64,000 nt of DNA from Actinoplanes teichomyceticus ATCC 31121. GTDB taxonomy: Bacteria > Actinomycetota > Actinomycetes > Mycobacteriales > Micromonosporaceae. How positions within the stretch are numbered: position 1 is the stretch's first letter; each line of letters starts with the position of its first letter. The translations under genes and the position numbers were made by a program. Below are positions 1 through 8,886 of the stretch, piece after piece. The stretch lies in assembly GCF_003711105.1 (NCBI RefSeq), contig NZ_CP023865.1, positions 1,090,001 through 1,154,000 of the forward strand, written 5' to 3'. Below the pieces are notes generated by a model, which saw only the letters and a list, made by a program, of their open reading frames with translations, was not told where the DNA came from and did not search any database.

Positions 1-652
1 GCAGACTGCTCAGCAGTTGCCGGTCGGCATCTGGGTCAGCGAGGGCGGCGGAGAGCCAGTGGAGCAAGGCGGGGTGTGGCTGAGGGCAGCGCAAGATGCG
101 CCTGCGGTGCGCCGGCCGGCGGCGGCCGGGACGGACTCGCACGCTGCGCCCGGGCATCCGGCGGAGCCGGCCCAGCGCCTGTGCCGGTGTCATCCGATCT
201 ACTCGGAGCAGGTCGTAGTAGTGCCGCTGATGCGACGAGAGCCAGTCGGGCGCCGCCCACGCCCGGGCGGTCACGTCGGCCCAGGTGCCGCAGTAGTTTG
301 CCGTGATGGTGACCTCGACGAGGTCGATGTCGGGCAGCGGGCGGGGCCTCGCGATTTCGTCGAGGTAGCAGACCGCAATGTCTGCGTCACTCTGACGCTG
401 TAGCCACTGCGCTGGTAGCAACTGAGGGTCGTTGCAGGCGACCTCGATCTCGATGATCGGCAAGCTCTTCGTCTGCTCGCGGGCAGCGGTGAGCGCCCGG
501 TCGGCGGCTTGGATATACGAGCCCGAGCTCAGACGGCCGGTGGTGACCGCCCAGGCGATCCGGGCGCGCAGGAGGGGGTCGACACCGTCGGGGTCTTCGC
601 GGAACTGTGTGTGCCACCCGGATAGCACCGGATGCGGTTCGGATTCGCTCAT
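1..652 (-). CDS. Hypothetical cargo protein, C-terminus cut by window edge
   Basis: An open frame starts at ATG 652 (MSESEPHPVLSG) and runs without a stop to position 1, giving at least 217 residues. The first ~145 residues have mixed, protein-like composition (for example SLPIIEIEVACND and LPDIDLVEVTI); the later part is Arg-rich. It faces the same way as the two following cargo genes and lies 74 bp downstream of the first of them, so it may be the third gene of a cargo operon. I do not recognise the family. The frame was read directly from the sequence; function is unknown. Confidence 0.55.
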   Translation of the reverse strand, partial: MSESEPHPVLSGWHTQFREDPDGVDPLLRARIAWAVTTGRLSSGSYIQAADRALTAAREQTKSLPIIEIEVACNDPQLLPAQWLQRQSDADIAVCYLDEIARPRPLPDIDLVEVTITANYCGTWADVTARAWAAPDWLSSHQRHYYDLLRVDRMTPAQALGRLRRMPGRSVRVRPGRRRPAHRRRILRCPQPHPALLHWLSAALADPDADRQLLSSL

Positions 653-726
653 GCCCGGTGCCCTTCCGGAACAGACGGTGGCTGCTTCCCCAGAGGGGCC
701 AACACTCACTCTTGGACCCAGCGGGG

Positions 727-1554
727 TCAGGCGTTGATTGTCTGCACTGCGGCACCCCGTGCCGGGACCGCAGCGGCAGTGGTCGAGTCTGATTGATGCC
801 GTTCGCGGCGGCTGTTCAGCAGACAGTTGGCGTGATACCACCGGCGTCGCCGCACGGGCCGACCGGCGGCGATGAGATCCCCGACCGCGATGGGATCATC
901 ACAATAGGCACACTGCCCGCCATCGAACTCGGCGGCGACGGTCTGGCGTGCCAGACCGAATGCCATCATCAGGCCTGGGTCGTCGGCTCGAGACTCGACG
1001 GCGCCCGACGGTGACGTATGGCCGCAGCCGAGGTCGCCAACGAGGCCTTGCGGTGCTGCCGTGACGGTTCCGCAGTCGGCGCAACGGGTCCATTGATAAC
1101 CGCCGGCCAAGAGCGTAAGCATTGATTGTTGCTGGTTGTCGACCGGTCCGATGTCGGTCATCTCCTTGGGGGCAGGAATGTCGCCGACGTTGTAGAGCAC
1201 GAGATTGGCCAGCCACCGGCTGTCTCTGATCGGGGCGATCGTGTGCAGCCCGTGAGCTTCGCAGCGCATCCCCGGGGTGTACTGATGGCGGGCCGTACAG
1301 TGCTCGTTCACCTCGGTAGCCGCCGCGAACTCCCGCCATCGGCGGTAGTCCGGCATGCTGGCATGTTCACCCGGCACCTGCATCCAGATCCGCTGCTGCG
1401 GCAACCAGAAGTCGGGTTCGTATTCGCTGCCACCACTCAATGGAAAGGTGATAGGTCGATACGACCATGGCACGCCGAGGTCCTCGCAAATCAACGCCCA
1501 GCGGGCGTGTAGGAGGGTAGAGAACCCCACACCGGCGTACTGGGTTTTGGTCAT
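727..1554 (-). CDS. Degenerate PD-(D/E)XK nuclease-like protein with zinc fingers (paralog A)
   Basis: This 275-residue protein has an N-terminal block STLLHARWALICEDLGVPW followed by YEPDFWLPQQRIWMQVPG. The arrangement matches a phage and mobile-element nuclease family whose usual pattern is S-x-x-E-A-R-W-A, then PDFWLP, then a W-x-E-V-K motif. Here the first Glu is His and E-V-K is Q-V-P; only the Asp of PDF is kept, so catalysis is probably lost. The second half has a CADCGT knuckle and a C-terminal finger CAYCDDPIAVGDLI..WYHANC with Cys/His spacing typical of zinc binding. It is about equal in length and layout to the next gene upstream, a clear paralog. Inference: a DNA-binding or regulatory protein derived from a nuclease. 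The family assignment is by pattern only. Confidence 0.7.
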   Translation of the reverse strand: MTKTQYAGVGFSTLLHARWALICEDLGVPWSYRPITFPLSGGSEYEPDFWLPQQRIWMQVPGEHASMPDYRRWREFAAATEVNEHCTARHQYTPGMRCEAHGLHTIAPIRDSRWLANLVLYNVGDIPAPKEMTDIGPVDNQQQSMLTLLAGGYQWTRCADCGTVTAAPQGLVGDLGCGHTSPSGAVESRADDPGLMMAFGLARQTVAAEFDGGQCAYCDDPIAVGDLIAAGRPVRRRRWYHANCLLNSRRERHQSDSTTAAAVPARGAAVQTINA

Positions 1555-1706
1555 GATGCCGTTGCTTCTCTCGTCTCGATGACTGTTAGCCGGGGCGTCG
1601 TGTGACCCGAGCCGACGCGGTCTTCATGCACTGCGCTTGAGGTGGACCTCGACACGGCGCGGCGCGCGGGGAAAACCTGGGCCTATCGACGGCGGATACA
1701 GCAGGT

Positions 1707-2516
1707 TCAAGCAGCGGATCCCTGAGAAGCACTGAGTTCCCGGTGGTTCGGCTGTGTGCCGTGCCCGTCATCGCCGCAGTCGTCGCTGAGTCGCAGGTGA
1801 CATTCGGCGTGATACCACCGTCGGCTCCGCACGGCGGTGCCCGCAATGATCAGCTCGCCGAGACGAAACCAGGAACGACACCCAGCGCAGGTGCCGTCTT
1901 GCAGCGCCACCGTCGTATACCGGGCGGCGGTAAGAGCTCGTTGCAGCAGAGGATCGTCGGCGACTCCGTTGTGCATGGCGTCGTGCTCGCATGCCGCGTC
2001 GACCGCGACGTCGTCGTTGACCGCACTCACCGTGCCGCACTGGGCGCATCGACGCCATCGGTAGCGCCAGCCCACGCCGGAATACATCGAACTGCGACGG
2101 CTGCTATCGAACATCCCACTCGCCTCGGCATCTGTCGCGTCGGGCAACCCGCCGCCGGCATAGAGAACCAGGTCTGCTCGTCGCGCCTTCGGCAGCCACG
2201 GCACGGTGTGCGGGTACAGGTGGTGGTCACATTCCGCGCCGGGGGTGAACCGTTGACGCGCCCGGCAGCGCACAGTGTCGGCTGCCGGCGCGAACTGCCG
2301 CCAGTCGGCGAAGGCTTGGTTGTTCCAGGACACCGCCCCGATCTGCAGCCAGTACCGCTGTCGAACCAGGTGGAAATCGGGCGTAAACGGCCGGCCATCG
2401 GGCAGCGTAATCTCGATCGGGCGGAACCGCCATTCAACGGCTAGGCCGTGCAGGAGTACGGCCCACTGAGCGTGCAAGAGCGTCGGAAACCGGACGTCTT
2501 TGAAGCGGATCTCCAT
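1707..2516 (-). CDS. Degenerate PD-(D/E)XK nuclease-like protein with zinc fingers (paralog B)
   Basis: This is a tandem paralog of the 727-1554 protein. It shares PTLLHAQWAVLLHGLAVEW, FTPDFHL, YWLQIGA in place of the catalytic E-x-K, CAQCGTVSA, and the final finger CAGCRSWF..WYHAEC. The frame is open upstream to 2603, but start ATG 2516 (MEIRFKDVRFPTLLHAQWA) makes the N-terminus line up with paralog A, giving 269 residues. Both paralogs keep Gln where most nucleases have Glu, as TnsA does, but lack the following Lys, so both look inactive. The gene is divergent from the XRE gene and the intervening 335 bp holds two identical palindromes, suggesting joint control. Confidence 0.7.
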   Translation of the reverse strand: MEIRFKDVRFPTLLHAQWAVLLHGLAVEWRFRPIEITLPDGRPFTPDFHLVRQRYWLQIGAVSWNNQAFADWRQFAPAADTVRCRARQRFTPGAECDHHLYPHTVPWLPKARRADLVLYAGGGLPDATDAEASGMFDSSRRSSMYSGVGWRYRWRRCAQCGTVSAVNDDVAVDAACEHDAMHNGVADDPLLQRALTAARYTTVALQDGTCAGCRSWFRLGELIIAGTAVRSRRWYHAECHLRLSDDCGDDGHGTQPNHRELSASQGSAA

Positions 2517-2685
2517 GGAAGATGGCTGGCTTTCCGTGTCGAGTAACAGGGCTGCCATACCCCTGGCCGGGGAGATGAGGTCACCTAACACAACCGCAGT
2601 CAAAGCCCCGCGTCAGGAGACCAACAGGCCGACCAGCAGACCGGACCACGGCCTGCAGGCGCACCAGCGGTGACCATACCTCGTA

Positions 2686-2701
2686 GTGCGCTACAGCGCA
2701 C
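2686..2701. promoter_or_regulatory. Palindromic operator copy 1 (XRE site)
   Basis: GTGCGCTACAGCGCAC is a perfect inverted repeat: two 7-bp arms around a 2-bp centre. An identical copy lies at 2802-2817. This copy is ~170 bp upstream of the paralog B start. Identity of all 16 bases between two copies in one divergent intergenic region points to a dimeric regulator, most simply the adjacent XRE protein. Confidence 0.75.
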
Positions 2702-2801
2702 AACGAGCAACGGCGGTGTGTCCCCCGTTCGAGCAGTAGCCGTAGGCGAACGTGCCACCAATCGCCGGACCTCCCTACACCAGCCCGCCGCTGCCAACTT
2801 T

Positions 2802-2817
2802 GTGCGCTACAGCGCAC
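2802..2817. promoter_or_regulatory. Palindromic operator copy 2 (XRE site)
   Basis: This is the second exact copy of GTGCGCTACAGCGCAC, 116 bp from the first. It ends 34 bp before the GTG start of the XRE gene, where it would overlap or adjoin the core promoter, consistent with autoregulation. Binding is inferred. Confidence 0.78.
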
Positions 2818-2851
2818 TGACAAGTCGACCATGTCCGGATTGCCTTGAGCA

Positions 2852-3103
2852 GTGATCACCCAACGCCCCGCATACGACTATGCGGCCCTGGGCGTGGCGA
2901 TCTCGAAAGCTAGACGCGCCGCAGAACTCACGGTGGAGGCGCTCGGGGAGCGCAGCGGCGTCTCCAGACGCCATCTGATCGACATCGAGCAGGGCAACAA
3001 GAAAGTTTCAGCCGGACTTCTCTATGCGATCGCCGCAGGCCTCGGTATTGACGGAGGCGACCTGTTCCGGGAGGGGTACCCGGACTCCGCGCGGGACAGC
3101 TAG
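2852..3103 (+). CDS. Small XRE-family transcriptional regulator
   Basis: This 83-residue single-domain helix-turn-helix protein has the classic Cro/C1 pattern across residues ~13-70: VAISKARRAAELTVEALGERSG, then VSRRHLIDIEQGNKKVS, then LLYAIAAGLGID. The start is GTG 2852; the Shine-Dalgarno is weak (TTGAGC). It is the size of phage Cro-like repressors and restriction-modification C-proteins. It is transcribed away from the two nuclease-like paralogs, and two identical palindromes sit between them. The likely role is an autoregulated switch for the transposon cargo. Small Xre regulators are also known in some CRISPR-associated Tn7-like elements, but no Cas gene is seen here. Confidence 0.85.
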   Translation: MITQRPAYDYAALGVAISKARRAAELTVEALGERSGVSRRHLIDIEQGNKKVSAGLLYAIAAGLGIDGGDLFREGYPDSARDS

Positions 3104-3278
3104 CGGGAGGGGCTGCCAGCCCTGGCCTGACGCCACAACCGGCACTTTCATAAAGGCGCTACGTCTGATCCACTCACCCTCAAGAGCTAACGCAGCGCCG
3201 GTCGTTCGCCTTGGTTCAGAGGCTGTACCTGCCGCTAGGAGCCGCATGCTGAATCATCGGACAGATGGCAGGTCGTCC

Positions 3279-3370
3279 GTTGGCATGGATTTGCATAAGC
3301 ACAAGCGTTTGGCTTTCGTCGCCATCAGCGACACCAAGCGCCGAGGACAGGAGGCTAAGGCGCGTGAGTC
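3279..3370 (+). pseudogene. Possible relic of an IS110-type transposase N-terminus
   Basis: Reading from 3279, VGMDLHKHKRLAFVAISD resembles the V-G-x-D-x-H-K start of IS110/IS1111 DEDD transposases, with the first catalytic Asp and the following His-Lys. The similarity fades within ~30 residues and no further transposase blocks follow before tniQ. The rest of 3104-3487 shows no convincing gene or transposon end repeat. This is a weak, motif-only call. Confidence 0.25.
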
Positions 3371-3487
3371 TGCTGATCCCAAGCCGCCGATTGAGAGGCT
3401 GACGCTTTTGCGCGGGAGGATGTGCCGGAGACGTGCCGTCCTTAGGTAGGCGCTCGGCGGCTGGGCCCGCCCGGGGGATGGGCACAG

Positions 3488-5377
3488 CTAGGCGGCGTCT
3501 ATTCGGCGAGCTAGAGTCTCCGCGAACTCCGTCAGGATTTCGTTCAAAGTACCATAAAAGTTACTTTCTCGCGGTTGTTGGATGCGTCGATAAATGCTTG
3601 CTAAGTAAAGCCTGCGTCTCATCCCGTATGTCTCGCGGGTTTCCGCCATGCCGTATCCTGGCGCGAAGAAGTGCTCCGTTCCAGTCACCTTCTGCCAAAC
3701 AAATATCGATCCCGCTATTCGCTTTAAGTCGCCTATTCTTGCATTTCCTGGTGTTCGTACGTCAGCTACTAGCGCGTCCCATTCGGGAGGGCTGATCTGC
3801 CATCCGTGAAGACTTCCGCGACGTTGAGCGTAGTTGATCGGATTCGAAGAGCAGTCGATGTGGTCCGCCAATGCCATGACAGCTCGCGTATATACCTCCG
3901 GATCCGCTTGCCTGAGAGCCCAAAGCCTAACCACTTTAATGCTCGATGTGCATCGAACTACTGATTGAGGCGTGTCTGGCAGGCCAAGTTGTGCCACGGC
4001 CCTATCGACGGTTCCACCTTCCGCTATCTGCACCAAGTGCACTGCTACCGCGCGCCGGATTCGCACCTCGCTGATACCTGGAAGGTGCGCCAGGAAAGTA
4101 TCAAACCACGACTGCTCCAAGAACTGAGCAACGTGCTTTGACCCAAACTGCATACGGCGAATCGGAACATCCAAACCTCGGGCATGCCTGTGTCTTACCT
4201 GAGGCTGCAAGATTGGTGCGACGGCACGCCGCATTCCTTCACTGGAATCAGGTAAGGAATGACGGAAAGCCCGTGTCCATGGCTCGCGGCCGACGCGGCG
4301 GGCGCTGTAACTAAGAAGATGCCGAACTCCAGCGGTCAAAACTTCCGAGGAGCTCGCCGTCAAAAGCTTATCTGCGATTGCAATGAGGGAGGCGCAAGCG
4401 GTAATGTCTGTAGGCGGTGTCCGGGCTAAGAGGAAGAGATTTCGCTCGATAGTAGTATTCTTATGGGTGCTGCTCTCCACGGTGCGCCGTTCGGCCTCAA
4501 GGTAATCGCCGAGAACGGCTGTGATCGGGGAATATGGAATCAAGTCTTCTGGTAACGGCCATGACAGGCGAATGAGCTGCGACATCACCATAATGTCAGT
4601 AAAATATTGATAGGGACTGGCAGCAGATCCCAAGACGCCGATTTCATTTCCGCGCAAGGCCAGGTCGATGCGGCGCTGAGTATCGAGAAGCTCGCTGGGC
4701 ATCGTTGACGTGAAGTGAGAGCTCTCGGGGAGCCATAGACCGCAGGCCGCCATCATACGTTCCTGGCGGCCGCGGGGCCGGTCTGGTGTCTCCCTGCATT
4801 GAAGAGGGTTCAGGGATCCGTCGGACCATCTCGGAATAACGCGGTGATGCTTCCGCAGGCTGAGGTGTCCACGTGGACACCTATCGGCCAAGTAGGTTTG
4901 ATGAACAGTGCAGCCGAACACCACCGGAAAACGCCACACTCTTCGCCAGGCACCTCCAAATCTTCCTGTATCCGTATCAATATCATTTTTGAGACAGCTG
5001 GGACAGAATCGTGTATGTGAAGTGAAAAGCCAGGGATCCCTGGCAAATCTGGCGCCGCCGCGGCCGGCTGTGCTGACGCGTGGTAGAGCTGGCGGGTATA
5101 CGCCTGCATACCCACCCAAGAAGAGAGACTTTGCCTCATCGAGGCTAAGCCTCGTTGATTCCGCGAACCGGGTAAGAGTATGAGGATCAACACTTGACAG
5201 CAGTCCCTGCCACGTCCCAAGGCGTTGACCCGATCCCCGTGCGCGGTCCAATCCGACAACGACGGCCAGCCGTGCGGGAGAGGTCCTCAGCCGAAACGAT
5301 AGGCGAAGCAGGTACCCCACTATGGATTCATCCGACAGCGGATCCAGGCTCCTAGGAAGTGCCGTCCAGCGGTTCAT
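3488..5377 (-). CDS. tniQ: TniQ/TnsD-type target-site selector
   Basis: This 629-residue protein begins LPRSLDPLSDESIVGYLLRLS, the usual TniQ opening. A zinc-binding region follows: CPSC (residues 125-128), W-R-x-V-W, FGCTVHQTYLADRCPRGH (~155-171), the treble-clef finger of TniQ/TnsD. The length is between short TniQ and E. coli TnsD, leaving a ~450-residue helical C-terminal part that could read a chromosomal attachment sequence. Its ATG overlaps the tnsC stop by 4 bp, showing translational coupling. In Tn7 this protein binds the target and recruits TnsC. It is more AT-rich than the downstream chromosome. The predicted role is homing of the element to a fixed site near 9.9 kb. Confidence 0.9.
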   Translation of the reverse strand: MNRWTALPRSLDPLSDESIVGYLLRLSFRLRTSPARLAVVVGLDRARGSGQRLGTWQGLLSSVDPHTLTRFAESTRLSLDEAKSLFLGGYAGVYPPALPRVSTAGRGGARFARDPWLFTSHTRFCPSCLKNDIDTDTGRFGGAWRRVWRFPVVFGCTVHQTYLADRCPRGHLSLRKHHRVIPRWSDGSLNPLQCRETPDRPRGRQERMMAACGLWLPESSHFTSTMPSELLDTQRRIDLALRGNEIGVLGSAASPYQYFTDIMVMSQLIRLSWPLPEDLIPYSPITAVLGDYLEAERRTVESSTHKNTTIERNLFLLARTPPTDITACASLIAIADKLLTASSSEVLTAGVRHLLSYSARRVGREPWTRAFRHSLPDSSEGMRRAVAPILQPQVRHRHARGLDVPIRRMQFGSKHVAQFLEQSWFDTFLAHLPGISEVRIRRAVAVHLVQIAEGGTVDRAVAQLGLPDTPQSVVRCTSSIKVVRLWALRQADPEVYTRAVMALADHIDCSSNPINYAQRRGSLHGWQISPPEWDALVADVRTPGNARIGDLKRIAGSIFVWQKVTGTEHFFAPGYGMAETRETYGMRRRLYLASIYRRIQQPRESNFYGTLNEILTEFAETLARRIDAA

Positions 5378-6624
5378 GCGTGTTGCCGGTCGGGGATGCC
5401 TTGGTCGTCGAGCGTGCCATTGTGAGGGCGCTTGCCGGCTTGATGTTGCGCGGGTGCCATCAGGGGCGCTCGCGGCACGTCGGGTACCTCGCCGGCAGCC
5501 GCTACTCGGGAGTTGTCCTTGCTGGGGTCAATCGTGCACGTATCTAGCAAAGATTGCGTTATGTTTTCACCACCACTGGTGATCGCTTTGAAGCTCGCTG
5601 TTCTTATCAAGATTTTGAGTAATCCAACCACCCCGTTCGTCCGACGGAACAGATACTCCGGCATCGTGCCCTCAGTGAGCATCCCCGGACGCTTTTCCCA
5701 GAGCGGTAGATAATCTTCGATCACTTTCAGGTGTGTGGTCCATGCCTCGATCTCTTCCGGAGAGTTCCTGCGAAAAGGCATGAGGTGGTAGAGCGGGCAG
5801 CGTCGGCCAAGCTGCTCCGGAAGGTCGTCACCGAAACGGGCGGCGGACGCGCTGGGATTGGTGCCCCCGACAGGTCCGCGGAGTCCGGACCCAGGGATGT
5901 CGACCCCCGTCAGCATGAGAGTTATACCCATGTCCATGAACTCGCGTAGGAGATTCAGGGCATGCTCATCATCTTTTCGGTATAGCTTCAAACGAGTGAT
6001 GTCGTCGATTGCTAGAACGCAAACGTCATGGTCTCTCAGGGAATCGTGTACCAGATTTGTCAGTTCTCCCTCATTCATGTCGCCGTAATCGGCACCAAAA
6101 AAACGCAGGATCCGTTCACACAACCTCTTGGGCGTAGGCTTCGCGGGGGTCTGGACGTAGACGACTGGTATGTGCTCATCCCTGGTTCCCGCAATATACC
6201 TAGGATTTGATCCACTGAACTGTCTTAGTCGATATTCCTCGAACTTCGCCAGGATCCTGCAGATGGTCTCTGTTTTGCCTTGAAATCCTCCTCCCGTTGT
6301 CATAACTCCTGGCACGGTCTCTTCGCTCTCGACCAGAGAGTTCATGATGAGTAAGGCATCGATTTCGTCGGTAATGGCCAAAGACATTGGTGTTTCCTGC
6401 ATGGGAAGGTTGGCGCAGGTGCGAAGGCGGTCCATTGTATGCGCCCGCTGCGCTTCGGCGTCCATCTTTTTATATTTCTTGCGTTTTATAGTCGGTGCCG
6501 GCTTGAATGAGTCGCGGTTCGCCACCCATCTCCGCCACCCTGCGAGGGTTGTTCGAGAGCGGAGGGAGTTCGGCATGTCGTCGATTTTTGAAATCGACGA
6601 CGTTGTTGCCCCTCGACGTGGCAT
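5374..6624 (-). CDS. tnsC: TnsC/TniB-type AAA+ transposition regulator
   Basis: This 416-residue ATPase has a Walker A motif GGGFQGKT (residues 111-118) and a Walker B motif VCVLAIDD (201-208), followed by LLREFMDMGITLMLTG with a sensor-type segment. This is the layout of TniB/TnsC proteins, which form ATP-dependent filaments on target DNA and bridge TniQ to the transposase. The basic N-terminus (RKKYKKMDAEAQRAHTMDRL) could contact DNA or TnsB. It starts 3 bp after the tnsB stop and overlaps tniQ by 4 bp. The GC content is clearly lower than in the chromosomal genes to the right, a sign of transfer. Confidence 0.92.
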   Translation of the reverse strand: MPRRGATTSSISKIDDMPNSLRSRTTLAGWRRWVANRDSFKPAPTIKRKKYKKMDAEAQRAHTMDRLRTCANLPMQETPMSLAITDEIDALLIMNSLVESEETVPGVMTTGGGFQGKTETICRILAKFEEYRLRQFSGSNPRYIAGTRDEHIPVVYVQTPAKPTPKRLCERILRFFGADYGDMNEGELTNLVHDSLRDHDVCVLAIDDITRLKLYRKDDEHALNLLREFMDMGITLMLTGVDIPGSGLRGPVGGTNPSASAARFGDDLPEQLGRRCPLYHLMPFRRNSPEEIEAWTTHLKVIEDYLPLWEKRPGMLTEGTMPEYLFRRTNGVVGLLKILIRTASFKAITSGGENITQSLLDTCTIDPSKDNSRVAAAGEVPDVPRAPLMAPAQHQAGKRPHNGTLDDQGIPDRQHA

Positions 6625-6627
6625 GTG

Positions 6628-8886
6628 TCACTCCTCGTTGATCTTCGGAGCTTTTTTGGCCTTGGGAGGCAAGTCGTAGAAGCCCGAAGACCCAGAGCCT
6701 AGCTGTAACGGTGCGGCAGGCTCGGGACGCCCGGATAATGCTTTTTCGCGACGCTTTGCTTGCGCCTTATCGATGGCATTCTGCTCTTCCTGCCGGCGCT
6801 CTCTCGCTGTGCGCCGGGTGGGCTTCTTTTGCTCCGGAATACGCGGCTGATCAGATGTTAACCGCTGGTCCACCTGCGCAGGTCTGTCGGCTTGAGCGGT
6901 TTCAGCGCTCAAGACTTCGCGAGCGCGGGCCACTCGGTCTTTTTTGGTCTTCGTCGTGTACCAGTCGTCTATGCGACTGTATTCATCGAGCAAGTCCAGG
7001 AGAAATGGCAGAAGGTCTTTGTCTGATCGGGGCCGTAGTCCGGCGTCTCGCGCCTTTGCTAGAGCAGCTTTGACCGTAGTGTCACTGAACGCGGGTAGCT
7101 CGGCGCCTTCGGGTATCCCGACCCAAGCGAGCGAATGCCAGGTGTCGGTCGTGTCGTCATGGAAGTACACATGCCGGACATCGCGAGGATCTCGAGCGAC
7201 TCTCCAACCCTTATGCTTTCCTCCCCTGGGGGAGTACTTGGGTTTGCCGGCAAGAATCGCGCCGTAGTACCAGAGCCCGCCGACATGGACACCACGGTTC
7301 GGCTGGTTAGCGAGGTAGTGCTGGCGAAGCACCTCGTAGTACAGCTCCGGCCTTGGAATCTCCATGGCGAAGCCGTCTTGTTCCATCGCTGCTGCGAACA
7401 GCGTGTTCGGACTGTGATCGCCGGTGGGGTCCCAGGCCGGGCCGGCCCCATCGAGCTTGCGGTTCTGCCAGTACCCGACGACCCAGGTGGCGATCAGATG
7501 CTCGAGCTCCTCGATGTATAGGACTGCCCCGCCCTCCGGATCCGGACCGCGGTCGGCCACATCGACACCGGTATACGAGATCAGCTTCTCGAACAGCAAG
7601 CTGCGGATTGCCCCGAACGCTCGCTCAACCGCCTGTTTGTCAGTAGGCCTGAGCAGCCGAGAAGGCCGGATAGAGGAGCGGAGAACCCGCAGCACCTCCC
7701 GCACGTGATAGTTGCGGTACACCGAGCCGTGGTCGGTGGTCACCGTTTCCGGGTGGAGGAACGGCAGTCCCGCTACCGAATATCCGGCAAAGTCAGCGAC
7801 CAAATCCTTCGGGATACCCGGATAAGGCCAGGCAAGAGCGCTCGACCAGCCTGGCCGCATCGGCAGCGGCATCGTCATGTCACGCAGAACCATCGCGACG
7901 TCGAGCGCGCTGTCGGAGAGGAGGGTCAACCTGAAAGCCACGATTGAGTGCGTGTACAGATCCAGGGCAAGGGTCAGGTGTACCGAGACGACTTCGCCGA
8001 ACACCGACTCCCGCACCTTCACCGGGACGATCGTCGTGTCCAAGGCGACTACCTGCCCTGGCCGGTGAACTACCAGAAAGTTATGACGCACCCTTGGCAA
8101 CGGCTCGTTGACATACCGTCGACGAGTGCGCGATTTGCCGAACCACTCGAACCAGATCAACCGAAAGGTCGCGTACTTTGGCACCTCGTCAAGTGACTCA
8201 GGGCCATACTTTTCCCGCATAAGCTGCTGAACCAGCACAACATGGGTTTTCATACTGATATCGGAACGTTCGAACGTCTCTTGATAGACCTGATGGATTG
8301 CTGCGTGAGCACGTTCCGTCAGCGGGCGATGACCCGTTCGCCGACGGGTCCAGCGACCATCGGCGCAGCCGACGTAGCCATCAGAGCCGCGTTTGCTCTC
8401 CCAGCGCTGCAGCGTCCGATAACTGGCCCCGCGTATCCCCAGAAGCTTTTTCTCGAGCGATCGCAGATTATTCAGCTCAATAATCTTCGCCCGACGCCTT
8501 TCCGTCAGCGTCGTACGGTCAGGGTCATAGCAAGGTTTTGGCTCGCCCTCCGCCGGTAGCAGCGGGTCACCACTGCGGAATCCGCAGTGAACCTCCTGTA
8601 AGTGCTCCTCCCGAAGCATGGCCCGATCCCGTTGGATCTCCGTGAGATCCGGGTTCGGCGATAGACGTTCGCTGAAGGCGTTTGTCGAGGCTGCATCGGC
8701 GGGCTGTTGCAGATCGGGGTGGTAGATCAGTTCGGACAACGTCATCTTGATGCCCTGCCTGTTGGGCGAGGTCAGAGACAACTCCGAGCGATGAGGCGCG
8801 ACCTCTTTGACGGTCCACTTCTGGCCGCCGAGAACCACAACCGCACCCGGTTTCAACTGGATGCGCCGGTTGGGAGTCAGGACCAC
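6628..8886 (-). CDS. tnsB: TnsB-type DDE transposase (Mu/Tn7 family)
   Basis: This 752-residue protein has an RNase H-fold integrase core: first Asp in GQVVALDTTIVPV (D283), second Asp in TVTTDHGSVYRN (D385), and Glu in DKQAVERAFGAIR (E421). N-terminal helices with TLQRWESKRG are the expected end-binding helix-turn-helix region, and the C-terminal ~150 residues are Lys/Arg/Glu-rich, as in TnsB, whose tail touches TnsC. It cuts the 3' ends and joins them to target DNA. Its start overlaps the tnsA stop by 10 bp and its stop is 3 bp before tnsC. The candidate binding sites are the repeats at 9798-9901. Confidence 0.95.
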   Translation of the reverse strand: MVLTPNRRIQLKPGAVVVLGGQKWTVKEVAPHRSELSLTSPNRQGIKMTLSELIYHPDLQQPADAASTNAFSERLSPNPDLTEIQRDRAMLREEHLQEVHCGFRSGDPLLPAEGEPKPCYDPDRTTLTERRRAKIIELNNLRSLEKKLLGIRGASYRTLQRWESKRGSDGYVGCADGRWTRRRTGHRPLTERAHAAIHQVYQETFERSDISMKTHVVLVQQLMREKYGPESLDEVPKYATFRLIWFEWFGKSRTRRRYVNEPLPRVRHNFLVVHRPGQVVALDTTIVPVKVRESVFGEVVSVHLTLALDLYTHSIVAFRLTLLSDSALDVAMVLRDMTMPLPMRPGWSSALAWPYPGIPKDLVADFAGYSVAGLPFLHPETVTTDHGSVYRNYHVREVLRVLRSSIRPSRLLRPTDKQAVERAFGAIRSLLFEKLISYTGVDVADRGPDPEGGAVLYIEELEHLIATWVVGYWQNRKLDGAGPAWDPTGDHSPNTLFAAAMEQDGFAMEIPRPELYYEVLRQHYLANQPNRGVHVGGLWYYGAILAGKPKYSPRGGKHKGWRVARDPRDVRHVYFHDDTTDTWHSLAWVGIPEGAELPAFSDTTVKAALAKARDAGLRPRSDKDLLPFLLDLLDEYSRIDDWYTTKTKKDRVARAREVLSAETAQADRPAQVDQRLTSDQPRIPEQKKPTRRTARERRQEEQNAIDKAQAKRREKALSGRPEPAAPLQLGSGSSGFYDLPPKAKKAPKINEE

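Noticed and set aside
3104..3487. Possible left end of the Tn7-like element next to tniQ
   Set aside because: No inverted copy of the CAACTAAA-type repeats or a TGTGAG terminus was found, and the cargo further left still looks foreign.
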